A stretch of DNA of 49,443 bases, from the NCBI GenBank assembly GCA_902780935.1, contig CACZHP010000034.1, positions 1 to 49,443 on the forward strand. The letters are read 5' to 3'. Source of the DNA: an uncultured Bacteroidia bacterium. Its GTDB lineage: Bacteria > Bacteroidota > Bacteroidia > Bacteroidales > UBA932. The position numbers and the translations under genes are program-made. Below the pieces are notes generated by a model. The model saw only the letters and a list, made by a program, of their open reading frames with translations. It had not been told where the DNA came from and did not search any database. This document shows, in pieces, positions 30,682-39,956 of this stretch. The stretch's first letter is position 1; the number at the start of each line of letters is the position of its first letter.

Positions 30682-33342
30682 ATGAGCGAGAAGAAAGAGC
30701 TCTCCGCGAAGTACAATCCTGCTGAAGTGGAGGACAAGTGGTACTCCTGGTGGCTGGAACACAGGTGTTTCCATTCGGAGCCGAATGACAAGGAGCCGTA
30801 TACGATCGTGATCCCGCCGCCGAATGTGACCGGGATTCTCCATATGGGCCATGTGCTCAACAATACCCTGAACGACGTGCTGATCCGCAAGGCCCGCATG
30901 GACGGCAAGAACGCCTGCTGGGTCCCCGGCACCGACCATGCCTCCATCGCTACCGAAAGCAAGGTTGTCGCGAGGCTTAAAGAGAGGGGAATATCCAAAG
31001 AGGACCTTACCCGCGAGGAGTTCCTGAAATATGCGTGGGAGTGGAAGGAGGAGCATGGAGGTATAATTCTCCAGCAGCTCAAGAAGCTCGGAGCCTCCTG
31101 CGACTGGGACCGCACGAGGTTCACCATGGAGCCCGCCCTTTCCGACGCGGTGATCTCCACCTTCTGCTATTTCTACAAGAAGGGATTGATTTACAGGGGA
31201 GTGCGGATGGTCAACTGGGATCCTGTGGCCCTTACCGCAATCAGTGACGACGAGGTCATCCACAAGGACACCAAGAGCCACTTCTATCACCTGAGGTACT
31301 ATATTTCAGATGGTAACGGTAATCCTACCGACCAGTATCTGGTTATCGCCACGACCCGTCCGGAGACAATCATGGCCGACTCTGCGATTTGCGTCAATCC
31401 CGCCGATGAGAGGTATCACTGGCTCAAGGGGAAAAAGGTCATCATCCCGCTGATCGGCAGGGAGATTCCCGTCATCGAGGACAGCTACGTCGAGATGGAT
31501 TTCGGAACCGGCTGCTTGAAAGTGACTCCGGCTCACGATGCTCATGACTACGAAATTGGCTTGAGGCATAACCTTCCTATTATTAATATAATAGACGATC
31601 ATGGCCGCCTCACTGAGGAAGCTGTAATTCTCGTTGGTGAGGACCGTTTTGTGGCCAGGAAGAAGATAGTCGGGATGCTCGAAGAAGCAGGCAATCTGGA
31701 GAAGGTCGAGGAATATATCTCCCCGGTCGGTTATTCGGAAAGGACAGACGCTGTCATCGAGCCGAAGCTCTCGGCGCAGTGGTTCCTGAAGATGGAAGAC
31801 CTCGCTGCTTCTGCTCTTGAGAAGGTCGAGTCCGGCAAGATCAAGTTCATCCCGGACAAGTACCGCAACACTTACCGCCACTGGATGGAGAATGTTCGCG
31901 ACTGGTGCATCTCCCGCCAGCTCTGGTGGGGACAGCGGATTCCCGCTTACTATCTCCCTGACGGACAGGTGGTTGTCGAGGAGACTCCCGAGAAAGCCCT
32001 CGAGGCCGCGAGGAAGATCAATCCTTCGCTGAATGCCTCTGACATTCATCAGGACGAGGATGTTCTCGACACCTGGTTCTCAAGCTGGCTCTGGCCGATC
32101 TCGGTTTTCGATCCCGAGAGGCCCGGCCATCCGGAGCACGAGCCTAACAAGGATCTGGCATATTACTATCCTACAAGCGACCTCGTGACCGGTCCGGACA
32201 TAATCTTCTTCTGGGTCGCCAGGATGATCATGGCCGGAGGGGAGTTCATGAATGACATCCCGTTCAGCAATGTGTATTTCACCGGCATCGTCCGCGACAA
32301 GCTGGGAAGGAAGATGAGCAAGACGCTCGGCAACTCTCCTGATCCTCTTGAGCTCATCAAGAAATACGGAGCCGACGCAGTTAGGATCGGAATGCTGCTC
32401 TGCTCGTCTGCCGGCAACGACATCTTCTACGACGAGAGCCAGGTCGAGCAAGGCCGCAATTTCTGCAACAAGATTTGGAATTCCTTCCGCCTAGTACAAG
32501 GTTGGACAGTTGACGAATCGCTTCAGCAGAGCGATGTCAACTCGCTTGCAGTCAAGTGGTTCGAGAATAAACTCAATCAGACTGTCGCCCAGGTCGAGGA
32601 TTATTATTCCAAGTTCAGGATCTCCGATGCGCTGATGGCGATCTACAAACTCTTCTGGGACGACTATTGTTCATGGTACCTTGAGGCCGTGAAGCCCGCT
32701 TACGGGCAGCCTCTCGACAAGGCCACCATGGATGCCACAAATGCTTTCCTGGAGAGCCTACTCAAGTTGATCCATCCCGTGATGCCGTTCATCAGCGAGG
32801 AGCTCTGGCAGTCCCTCGGGGACCGCTCGGAGGGTGAGACCATCATGTATGAGGCCTCTCCTGTCGCCGGACCTGTGGACGAGGATGTCATCGCCGCTTT
32901 CGAGGTCGCCAAGGAGGTGGCTGGCGGTGTCAGAGCCACCAGGCAGCAGAAGAATATCTCCCCGAAGGAGACTCTCGATATCAAGGTGAAGGGTGGCTTC
33001 CCGATGGAGATGGCGCCTGTCATCGCCAAACTCGCCAATGTCGGCAAGGTGGAGATCGTCACCGAGTTCTCTGGTAACGGGCTTTCCTTCATGGTCGGGA
33101 CCGTGGAGGTCTTCATCCCTTTGGACGGCCTTGTCGATGCCGGAGAGGAGATCGCGAAGATCGAGGCCGAGCTCATCAGGCTTCAGTTATTCCTAGCCGG
33201 GGTGCGCAAAAAGCTTTCAAACGAGTCCTTCACCGCCCATGCCCCCGAGAAAGTGGTGGCTTTGGAGCGGAAGAAAGAGGCTGATGCCCTCTTGAAGATA
33301 GAGAATCTCGAAAAGAGTCTCAATGCATTGAAAAATAACTAA
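30682..33342 (+). CDS. valS: Valyl-tRNA synthetase
   Basis: Class I aminoacyl-tRNA synthetase, 886 residues. The HIGH motif is HMGH at 54-57 within PPPNVTGILHMGH; the KMSKS motif reads KMSKT at 544-548. The editing domain has TTRPETIMADSAI and the PAHDAHDYEIG block that marks ValS. A C-terminal coiled coil (about 820-886, Glu/Lys/Leu-rich) is the ValS tRNA-binding arm. Divergent from the DUF3467 gene. No T-box or other leader structure was seen. Confidence 0.97.
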   Translation: MSEKKELSAKYNPAEVEDKWYSWWLEHRCFHSEPNDKEPYTIVIPPPNVTGILHMGHVLNNTLNDVLIRKARMDGKNACWVPGTDHASIATESKVVARLKERGISKEDLTREEFLKYAWEWKEEHGGIILQQLKKLGASCDWDRTRFTMEPALSDAVISTFCYFYKKGLIYRGVRMVNWDPVALTAISDDEVIHKDTKSHFYHLRYYISDGNGNPTDQYLVIATTRPETIMADSAICVNPADERYHWLKGKKVIIPLIGREIPVIEDSYVEMDFGTGCLKVTPAHDAHDYEIGLRHNLPIINIIDDHGRLTEEAVILVGEDRFVARKKIVGMLEEAGNLEKVEEYISPVGYSERTDAVIEPKLSAQWFLKMEDLAASALEKVESGKIKFIPDKYRNTYRHWMENVRDWCISRQLWWGQRIPAYYLPDGQVVVEETPEKALEAARKINPSLNASDIHQDEDVLDTWFSSWLWPISVFDPERPGHPEHEPNKDLAYYYPTSDLVTGPDIIFFWVARMIMAGGEFMNDIPFSNVYFTGIVRDKLGRKMSKTLGNSPDPLELIKKYGADAVRIGMLLCSSAGNDIFYDESQVEQGRNFCNKIWNSFRLVQGWTVDESLQQSDVNSLAVKWFENKLNQTVAQVEDYYSKFRISDALMAIYKLFWDDYCSWYLEAVKPAYGQPLDKATMDATNAFLESLLKLIHPVMPFISEELWQSLGDRSEGETIMYEASPVAGPVDEDVIAAFEVAKEVAGGVRATRQQKNISPKETLDIKVKGGFPMEMAPVIAKLANVGKVEIVTEFSGNGLSFMVGTVEVFIPLDGLVDAGEEIAKIEAELIRLQLFLAGVRKKLSNESFTAHAPEKVVALERKKEADALLKIENLEKSLNALKNN

Positions 33343-33343
33343 T

Positions 33344-33380
33344 ATAACAAACGTGTTTTAGATATTAACATTTTTGTTAT
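33344..33380 (+). promoter_or_regulatory. Imperfect inverted repeat over the thioesterase start
   Basis: Bases 33344-33357 and 33367-33380 pair at 12 of 14 positions (ATAACAAA..TGTT / AACA..TTTGTTAT). The right arm includes the first two bases of the thioesterase ATG. Possibly a weak attenuator or initiation hairpin between valS and the next gene. Confidence 0.35.
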
Positions 33381-33792
33381 GGTATATTCTGAGACATTTT
33401 TCCCGGTAAGATACTACGAGACGGACCAGATGGGCATCGTCCACCACTCGAATTACATCAGGTACTTCGAGTGCGCCCGCAACAACATGATGCGGGAGTT
33501 CGGGTATCCGATCGAGAAATGCGAGGAGGACGGAGTCACTATCCCTATAGTGTCAGTCGAGTGCCGTTACAAGTATCCGGCGAGGATGGGAGATGACCTG
33601 CGGGTTGTCGCCACGATAGACACCCTGCCGATGGCTAAGCTGCGCATCGGCCAGGCCGTCTATAACCAGGAAGGCTCCCTCTGCGTCGAAGGCGAGGTGG
33701 TACTCGGTTTCTTGAACAAGGCCACCGGCCGTCCGACTCGCTGTCCCGAGAAATTACTGGAGGCCATAGAAAAACACATTAACGATAGATAA
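33379..33792 (+). CDS. Acyl-CoA thioesterase, YbgC/4HBT hotdog family
   Basis: A 137-residue hotdog-fold thioesterase. The active-site block [20 protein letters not shown] contains the conserved Asp16 and the HHSNY motif. It hydrolyses acyl-CoA, and YbgC-type members associate with the Tol-Pal system, though no tol/pal genes are here. The gene lies 36 bases after valS and 19 before tatA. Confidence 0.9.
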   Translation: MVYSETFFPVRYYETDQMGIVHHSNYIRYFECARNNMMREFGYPIEKCEEDGVTIPIVSVECRYKYPARMGDDLRVVATIDTLPMAKLRIGQAVYNQEGSLCVEGEVVLGFLNKATGRPTRCPEKLLEAIEKHINDR

Positions 33793-33811
33793 ACCCTTAA
33801 TATTCAAGAAT

Positions 33812-34057
33812 ATGTTAGCATTTTTCCCTTTAGGTGTCGTAGGACCCTGGCAGGTTGTCATCATCGCCTTGGTCATCCTTCTTCTCTTTGGTGGAAAGAA
33901 GATTCCCGAGCTCATGAAAGGTCTTGGAAAAGGAATGAAGAGTTTCAAGGAGGGGATGAACGAGGTCGAGAAACAGATTGAGGATGTGGACAGAGACTTG
34001 AACGCTCCCGCCAAGAGCCCCGATAAGATCGAGAAGAAAGAAGAATACCAGAAGTAG
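33812..34057 (+). CDS. tatA: Sec-independent translocase protein TatA
   Basis: An 81-residue TatA/E protein: one N-terminal helix (about residues 10-26, [20 protein letters not shown]), the hinge [20 protein letters not shown] typical of TatA, and an amphipathic/charged tail. It forms the pore of the twin-arginine export system. Two bases separate it from tatC. No tatB is present, as usual for minimal TatAC systems. Confidence 0.95.
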   Translation: MLAFFPLGVVGPWQVVIIALVILLLFGGKKIPELMKGLGKGMKSFKEGMNEVEKQIEDVDRDLNAPAKSPDKIEKKEEYQK

Positions 34058-34059
34058 CG

Positions 34060-34854
34060 GTGGCTGAAGAAGATCTTAGGCAGGACTCTGCCGAGATGTC
34101 CTTCTGGGACCATCTCGAGGTGTTGAGAGGAACTTTGTTCCGCTCATTGCTCGCAATTTGCGTCTTCAGCGTGGCGGTGTTCTGTTTCAAAAAGTTCGTC
34201 TTCGACGATGTGGTCCTGGCTCCGACCAGGAGCGATTTCTGGGTGTACAAGCTCCTGAACATGGATGTGAAAATGGAACTTGTGAACCTGGATATCTCCG
34301 CACAGTTCTTCGTCCACCTCAAGGTCGCGTTTCAGCTTGGTTTCATCCTCTCGTTCCCGTTCGTGATCTGGGAGATCTGGAAGTTCATAGCTCCCGCCCT
34401 GTACCAGAACGAGAAGAGGACGATCAGGGGAGTGTTCGTGGCCGCATCCTTCCTTTTCTATCTCGGTCTCTATGTCGGTTATGTGCTGATAGTCCCGATC
34501 TCCCTGAATTTCTTTCTGGGCTACAAGATCAGCGAGGCTGTCGTCAACACCATATCGCTCAACTCTTACATATCCTTGTTCACCTCCACCATCCTTGCTT
34601 TCGGCATCGTGTTCGAGTTCCCGGCAGTCGTGGTGATCCTGAACAAGTTGGGCCTGGTGTACAAGGACACGATGAACAAGTACCGCAAGCATGCCATCGT
34701 GGCGATCCTCTGCATAGCCGCCATAATCACCCCGGCCGATCCTTTCTCAATGTTGATCGCTGCCGCTCCGCTCCTGCTGCTTTATGAGGCGAGCGTGATG
34801 TTTTGCAAGCCGCGGCCGGCTGAGGAAGAGTTGGCGGAAACTTCCGAAGGATGA
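34060..34854 (+). CDS. tatC: Sec-independent translocase protein TatC
   Basis: Six-helix membrane receptor for twin-arginine signals. Family blocks: SFWDHLEVLRGTLFRS at the N-terminus, then FILSFPFVIWEIWKFIAPALY and the FGIVFEFPAVVVIL helix. The start is a GTG at 34060. 264 residues. The stop overlaps the ABC-F start (ATGA). A candidate client, the Tat-signal oxidoreductase, is at 10148-11650. Confidence 0.95.
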   Translation: MAEEDLRQDSAEMSFWDHLEVLRGTLFRSLLAICVFSVAVFCFKKFVFDDVVLAPTRSDFWVYKLLNMDVKMELVNLDISAQFFVHLKVAFQLGFILSFPFVIWEIWKFIAPALYQNEKRTIRGVFVAASFLFYLGLYVGYVLIVPISLNFFLGYKISEAVVNTISLNSYISLFTSTILAFGIVFEFPAVVVILNKLGLVYKDTMNKYRKHAIVAILCIAAIITPADPFSMLIAAAPLLLLYEASVMFCKPRPAEEELAETSEG

Positions 34855-36815
34855 TATCTATCAACTCCCTGACTGTCGCATACGGCGGGTTCACCCTGCT
34901 GGATAGCATCGATTTCCATATCAGCGAGAATGACAAGATCGGGCTTGTCGGCAAGAACGGTGCTGGCAAGTCCACTATCATGAAGCTTATTTGCGGCCTC
35001 CAGAGCCCGACCTCGGGTTCTGTGGACAAGCCCAACGACATAAGGATAGGATATCTTCCTCAGATCATGGAGCATCACAAGGGGAGGACCGTCATGGAAG
35101 AAACCCTGACGGCTTTTGACCGGGTGGATGCGATTCAGCGGGAATTGGATTCGATAGGAGAGTCCCTCGCCACGAGAACCGACTATGAATCAGCTTCTTA
35201 TATGGAGCTGATCAGTCGGATGAACGACCTGAGCGATTCACTTTCCCTCATCCACGCCGAGCCGCCGGAGGTGCTCGCGCAGAAGACTCTCCTCGGGCTT
35301 GGGTTTAAGGATTCGGATTTCGGCCGCAAGACCGAGACCTTCAGCCAGGGCTGGAACATGAGGATCGAACTCGCGAAGATCCTGCTCTCCGCTCCGGATG
35401 TCATGCTACTGGATGAGCCCACGAACCATCTCGACATCGAGTCCATCGAATGGCTCGAGGATTATCTCAAGGGCCGGAAGGGATCGTTGCTCCTGGTCTC
35501 CCATGACAGGAAATTCCTGGACACGGTGACCAACAGGACGGTTGAGATAATGCTCGGCCATATTCATGACTATAAAGTCCCTTACAGCAAATATGTCGAG
35601 CTGCGAAGGGAGCGCCTCGCGCAGCAGACCGCGGCTTATGAGAACCAGCGGCGAATGATCGAGAAGACTGAGGACTTCATCAACCGGTTCCGTTACAAGC
35701 CCACCAAGTCCAACCAGGTCCAGTCAAGGATCAAACAGCTGGAGAAACTTGACCGCATTGAGATTGATGAGACTGACAATGTGAGGCTTACGGTGAAGTT
35801 CCCGCCGGCTCCCCGCTCCGGTGACATTGTCTTCAAGGCAAGCGGGATCACCGTGGGATATCCCGGGAAGGTGGTTTTCTCCGACGCTGACATCGAGGTC
35901 AAGAGAGGGGAGAAAGTCGCCCTAATCGGACGCAATGGAGAGGGCAAGACGACGCTGATGCGGGTGATTGCGGGAGAGTTGTCCCCGATCAGCGGCGAGG
36001 CGAAGAGGGGATACAACGTCTCGATGGGCTACTATGCCCAGAACCAGGAAGATATCCTGGACAGGAACCTCACTGTCTGGGAGACTTTGGACAATATTGC
36101 CGTAGGCGACATCAGGACCAAGCTCCGCGACATTCTCGCCCAGTTCCTTTTCAAGGGTGAGGACATCGACAAGAAGGTGAGTGTCCTCTCCGGTGGCGAG
36201 AGGGCCAGGCTAGGAATGGCCAAGTTCATGCTCCAGCCCTACAACCTGCTGGCGCTGGACGAGCCTACCAACCACATGGACATCAAGTCCAAGGAGATAC
36301 TAAAGGATGCCCTCAAGGCCTATGATGGCACATTGATTGTTGTCTCACATGACCGTGACTTTCTGGACGGGCTGGTGGACAAGATGTACGAGTTCAGGGA
36401 CGGGAAGGTCAAGGAGCATATCGGAGGGGTTCAGGACTTCCTGGAGAAGAGGAAGATCGAGAGTCTGCAGGAGCTGGAGAGAAGGTTCGGGCGAGAGATG
36501 GCCTATCAGGTCGGACATGACGGAAAGCTAAGCGGCCAAGACGGAAAGGATGGCAAGAAGGAGGATGCGAGGGAGGCTTTCGAGCGGAAACGGAGCGAGT
36601 CGAAGGAGATACGCAGGATAAGGCACCGGATCGAATTCCTCGAGGGAGAGATCAGCAAGCTTGAGGGGAAGATGAAGGAAATAGAGAAAGTCCTGTCCAA
36701 CCCGACGGCCGGCGACGACATCATGGAGCTCACCAGAACCTATCTCGAGGATAAGCGGGAGCTCGACCACAAGACTGCCGAATGGGAGTCGCTAATGGAT
36801 AAATTGGAAGAATAA
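34851..36815 (+). CDS. ABC-F family ATPase
   Basis: Soluble protein with two ABC ATPase domains and no membrane region, of the ABC-F ribosome-associated group. Domain 1: Walker A GKNGAGKST (34-42), signature FSQGWNMRIELA, Walker B VMLLDEPTNHLD. Domain 2: GRNGEGKTT, LSGGERARLGMA, LALDEPTNHMD. A charged linker joins them, and a C-terminal coiled coil (about 575-654) resembles the Uup-type domain. Probably works on stalled or assembling ribosomes; ABC-F proteins that give antibiotic resistance are a different subset and nothing here points to them. Confidence 0.93.
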   Translation: MISINSLTVAYGGFTLLDSIDFHISENDKIGLVGKNGAGKSTIMKLICGLQSPTSGSVDKPNDIRIGYLPQIMEHHKGRTVMEETLTAFDRVDAIQRELDSIGESLATRTDYESASYMELISRMNDLSDSLSLIHAEPPEVLAQKTLLGLGFKDSDFGRKTETFSQGWNMRIELAKILLSAPDVMLLDEPTNHLDIESIEWLEDYLKGRKGSLLLVSHDRKFLDTVTNRTVEIMLGHIHDYKVPYSKYVELRRERLAQQTAAYENQRRMIEKTEDFINRFRYKPTKSNQVQSRIKQLEKLDRIEIDETDNVRLTVKFPPAPRSGDIVFKASGITVGYPGKVVFSDADIEVKRGEKVALIGRNGEGKTTLMRVIAGELSPISGEAKRGYNVSMGYYAQNQEDILDRNLTVWETLDNIAVGDIRTKLRDILAQFLFKGEDIDKKVSVLSGGERARLGMAKFMLQPYNLLALDEPTNHMDIKSKEILKDALKAYDGTLIVVSHDRDFLDGLVDKMYEFRDGKVKEHIGGVQDFLEKRKIESLQELERRFGREMAYQVGHDGKLSGQDGKDGKKEDAREAFERKRSESKEIRRIRHRIEFLEGEISKLEGKMKEIEKVLSNPTAGDDIMELTRTYLEDKRELDHKTAEWESLMDKLEE

Positions 36816-36833
36816 CTATAACTTTAAATTAAT

Positions 36834-37751
36834 ATGAAATCCTTGATTTGTAAAGTGTTATTGGCCGCTGCTTTGATCACGGCTTCAAATATTTCGGGCC
36901 TTTCTCAGACTCGTTCAAAAGAGCATGACCTTTCACCGTTTGAAGGGATTGAAGCCTCGGATGGTTTCAAGGTTTCCATCACAACCGGCGAGAGATACAG
37001 CGCCAAGCTGACCATGGACGACGCCCTTGAGAGCTATGTCCAGTGTTATGTCAAGGCCGGTGTCCTTCATCTTGAACTCGACGGGAAGGGCATGTCCAAA
37101 GACCTGAAGAAAAGCTACAAGGGAAAGAATTCCTCTGAGCCAACCCTTGTCGCTTTGGTGACGATGCCCGCCTTGAAGGCCCTCACCCTGAATGATGATT
37201 CCCAGTTCTTCTCCTCAGGAAAGATCGAGGTCGGCGACCTTGTGATCAACATGACTGGTTCCTCAGCGGCCAACAATCTGAGCATCACGGGAAAGAGTCT
37301 GGTTCTTAGCGCCGCGAAGAACGCCAAGTTCACGAATGTCAGTGTGGATGTGGAAGACGCCCTGAGTGTCAGCACCGACGGGAAGGCTGCTGTCGCTATC
37401 GACGGGCAGGCCAAGGAGATCAGCATCATCGGTGGAGGAAGCTCGGACATCAACATCAAATGCGAGGTGGAGGACAGGATAAAGGTCGATGTCTCAAGTG
37501 GTTCCAAGATATCTTTGTCCGGAAAGGCTCCATCTTTGGAGTTGAGCGGCAAGGGTACTACCGCCGCGGTTGACGCTTCAGCTCTCAAGACAGGCAAGGC
37601 TATCGTTGCCCTTACCGGAGTGTCGGCGGATGTGAGCCCGGTTGAGTCGATCGAGCTGGATTTGGGAAGGGGAGCGGAGGTCTCTTTCTCCGGCGATCCC
37701 TCGGTCAATATTGTCAAAATCCAGTCGGCTTCAGTACTGAGGAAGCAATGA
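36834..37751 (+). CDS. GIN-domain (DUF2807) exported protein
   Basis: A 305-residue protein with a signal peptide (MKSLICKVLLAAALITASN) and a DUF2807 'head GIN' beta-helix domain: FEGIEASDGFKVSITTGE at the start, then repeated short strands with Ser/Gly/Asp turns (VINMTGSSAANNLSITGK; ISIIGGGSSDINIKC). Such proteins are common in Bacteroidota and are surface or periplasmic; their function is not known to me. The stop overlaps the next gene by 4 bases. Confidence 0.88.
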   Translation: MKSLICKVLLAAALITASNISGLSQTRSKEHDLSPFEGIEASDGFKVSITTGERYSAKLTMDDALESYVQCYVKAGVLHLELDGKGMSKDLKKSYKGKNSSEPTLVALVTMPALKALTLNDDSQFFSSGKIEVGDLVINMTGSSAANNLSITGKSLVLSAAKNAKFTNVSVDVEDALSVSTDGKAAVAIDGQAKEISIIGGGSSDINIKCEVEDRIKVDVSSGSKISLSGKAPSLELSGKGTTAAVDASALKTGKAIVALTGVSADVSPVESIELDLGRGAEVSFSGDPSVNIVKIQSASVLRKQ

Positions 37752-38695
37752 TAGTCCTTGATTCCCATTGCGACACGCCATCCCTGATGATCAGGGGACT
37801 GGATGTTGGCATTGACAACAAGGATTGTCATGTGGATATCCCCAAGCTGGAGGCAGGCGGGGTCGACGCGTCTTTTTTCGCGCTTTACACTTCGGCTGAG
37901 CTGACGCCGGAAGCCGCCCTGTCAAGGGCTCTTGAGATGATGGCCTCTATTTATGATGCCTTGGAGAGGAATTCAAGCAGGATCGCTCTCGCCCTCTCAC
38001 CTGAAGATATCGTATCCAATAAGGCCAAAGGCTTGATATCCATACTGATGGGCATGGAGAACGGTTCACCTGTTCAGAAATCCTTGCCTCTTCTGAGATT
38101 GTTCCACAGGATGGGTGTCAGGTATCTGACATTGACCCACAACGGGGACAATGAGATCGCGGACGCCGCCATGGAAGGGAAACGCTGGGGAGGACTGAGT
38201 CCCTTCGGAAGGGAGGTTGTGGAGGAGATGAACCGCCTGGGAATGATTGTCGATGTCGCCCATGCCTCTGACAACACCTTCAATGATATACTCGATTGCT
38301 CCAAAGCTCCGGTCCTGTCCACTCACTCCTGCTGCAGGGCTTTGGCCGACCATCCCAGGAACATGACTGACGACATGATCAGGAGGATGGCGGACAAGGG
38401 AGGCGTCATACAGATCAATTTCTACCCGTATTTCCTTACGACAACCGCCCAGGCCAGTGTCGAGGATGTGATCCGTCATATCGACCATGCGGTCGATGTC
38501 GGGGGGATCGAGCATGTCGGGATCGGCACGGACTTCGACGGAATCGAGATCACTCCCGAAGGGCTCGAGAATGTGTCGAAACTGCCGGTTGTTTTTGACA
38601 GCCTCTCGAAACGGGGCTACAGCGACGACCAGATAGAAAAGATAGCCTCAGGGAATTTCCTGCGGGTGTTCAGGGAAGTCATTTCCCGCTCCTGA
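37748..38695 (+). CDS. Peptidase M19 (renal dipeptidase family)
   Basis: Zinc-dependent dipeptidase. The metal site starts with His7 and Asp9 (DSHCDTP); the bridging Glu is in MGMENGSP, and later His residues in DVAHASD and STHSCC. GIGTDFDGI is the C-terminal family block. 315 residues, no signal peptide, so cytoplasmic. The ATG at 37748 overlaps the GIN gene stop. Its 3' end overlaps the convergent cinA by 17 bases. Confidence 0.93.
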   Translation: MIVLDSHCDTPSLMIRGLDVGIDNKDCHVDIPKLEAGGVDASFFALYTSAELTPEAALSRALEMMASIYDALERNSSRIALALSPEDIVSNKAKGLISILMGMENGSPVQKSLPLLRLFHRMGVRYLTLTHNGDNEIADAAMEGKRWGGLSPFGREVVEEMNRLGMIVDVAHASDNTFNDILDCSKAPVLSTHSCCRALADHPRNMTDDMIRRMADKGGVIQINFYPYFLTTTAQASVEDVIRHIDHAVDVGGIEHVGIGTDFDGIEITPEGLENVSKLPVVFDSLSKRGYSDDQIEKIASGNFLRVFREVISRS

Positions 38696-39956
38696 GATCG
38701 TTCAGGATGTAGAGTCTGAGCTCGTCCAAAGCGGCGCAGGTAAAGCGCTCGATATTCCTTTTCCTGTCGTTCTTGTAAACTTTCTTGACTGTGGTGGTGC
38801 CGGCGGGGCCTGACACCCCGATCCACACGGTTCCTACCGGATTCCACTCGTCTCCTCCTGGCCCGGCAAGGCCGGTCGTGGCGACAGAGTAGGTGCTGCC
38901 GGTGAGTTTCCTGACGCCTTCCGCCATCGCTCCTGCCACTTCGGAGCTGACCACGCCGTATCTCGCGACATATTCACCTGGCACGTCGAGGACCTGGCGC
39001 TTGACAGCCACGGCATAGGAGGTCACGGAGCCAAGGTAGTACTCGGAGGCTCCGGGAACGGAAGTGATCAGGGAGGAAATCATGCCGCCGGTACAGGATT
39101 CCGCGGCGCTCAAGGTCTTTCCAGTGCCCCTCAAAGGGGCGCCTATCGCGTTTTGCAAGGTATCATCCGAGTGGGAATATATCCTGTCGCCAAGGATAGG
39201 CTCGAGGGCAGCGAAACGCTCGTCTATGCGCCTTTCCTCCTCGGCCTTGTCACCGCCGTAGATTGAGAGGCGGAGACGGACTCCCGTCAGCTGGTTGGGA
39301 AGGTAGGCGAGGTGCATGTCCTCCGGAAGGCTGTCCTCCCAAGGCTCAATGAGTTTCGACAGGGCGGACTCGGCCATGCCAGCAACCATCACGCATTTAT
39401 GGAATATGTCGGAGAGCTGATTGTGACGCTTAATGTCCTCTATGACATCGGGTAAGGCTCCTATCGCCTCGAAGGGGACGCCCGGAAGGGAATACAGGGT
39501 GGCCGGATGGCCAAACCTTCCGTTTTCGAACCTGAAGACCATGATGGGGGCTGTCCCAAGCCGGTTGGGGATCACCTCGCAGGTGTCCGGCACCAGGGCC
39601 TGTGCCTTGTTGATGTCAAGCACATCAAGTCCTCGAGCGCTCAAGATATCATGGATGATCCGGAGCTGCGTGGCGTTCTCGACATAACCGCGGCTGCCGG
39701 AAAGCTCGGCCAAGGCCGCCTTGGTGATGTCGTCCTTAGTCGGCCCAAGTCCGCCGGTGGCGATGACTATTCCATTGGTCCGCAGCTCATTTTCAAGATT
39801 ATCAATTATTTCCCGGCGGTCGTCGCCGATTGAGAGCATCCTTGTCACCTTGATTCCGATCTCTTCCAGAGCCCTGGAAATGTTCGATGAATTGGTGTCC
39901 ACGATCTGGCCGATCAGGATCTCATCACCGATCGTGCAGATAGAAGCGTTTGTCAT
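38679..39956 (-). CDS. cinA: CinA: competence/damage-inducible protein with nicotinamide-nucleotide amidohydrolase domain
   Basis: Two-domain CinA. The N-terminal MoaB/COG1058 domain (ICTIGDEILIGQIVDTNS, ATGGLGPTKDD) has the ADP-ribose pyrophosphatase-type fold; the C-terminal PncC domain (AESCTGGMISSLITSV, TGLAGPGGDEWNPVGTV) deamidates nicotinamide mononucleotide. Role: recycling of pyridine nucleotides, which pairs loosely with nadE at the start of the window. 425 residues, normal. It overlaps pyrD by 4 bases. Confidence 0.95.
   Translation of the reverse strand: MTNASICTIGDEILIGQIVDTNSSNISRALEEIGIKVTRMLSIGDDRREIIDNLENELRTNGIVIATGGLGPTKDDITKAALAELSGSRGYVENATQLRIIHDILSARGLDVLDINKAQALVPDTCEVIPNRLGTAPIMVFRFENGRFGHPATLYSLPGVPFEAIGALPDVIEDIKRHNQLSDIFHKCVMVAGMAESALSKLIEPWEDSLPEDMHLAYLPNQLTGVRLRLSIYGGDKAEEERRIDERFAALEPILGDRIYSHSDDTLQNAIGAPLRGTGKTLSAAESCTGGMISSLITSVPGASEYYLGSVTSYAVAVKRQVLDVPGEYVARYGVVSSEVAGAMAEGVRKLTGSTYSVATTGLAGPGGDEWNPVGTVWIGVSGPAGTTTVKKVYKNDRKRNIERFTCAALDELRLYILNDLRSGK

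Noticed and set aside
30594-31160. N-terminal extension of the DUF3467 protein
   Set aside because: The extension is antisense to the start of valS, has no family similarity, and would remove the promoter of both genes.
36505-36565. GDGK-like short repeat in the ABC-F C-terminal linker as another inserted element
   Set aside because: The charged linker before the coiled coil varies naturally in ABC-F proteins, and the DNA shows no palindrome or shared core.
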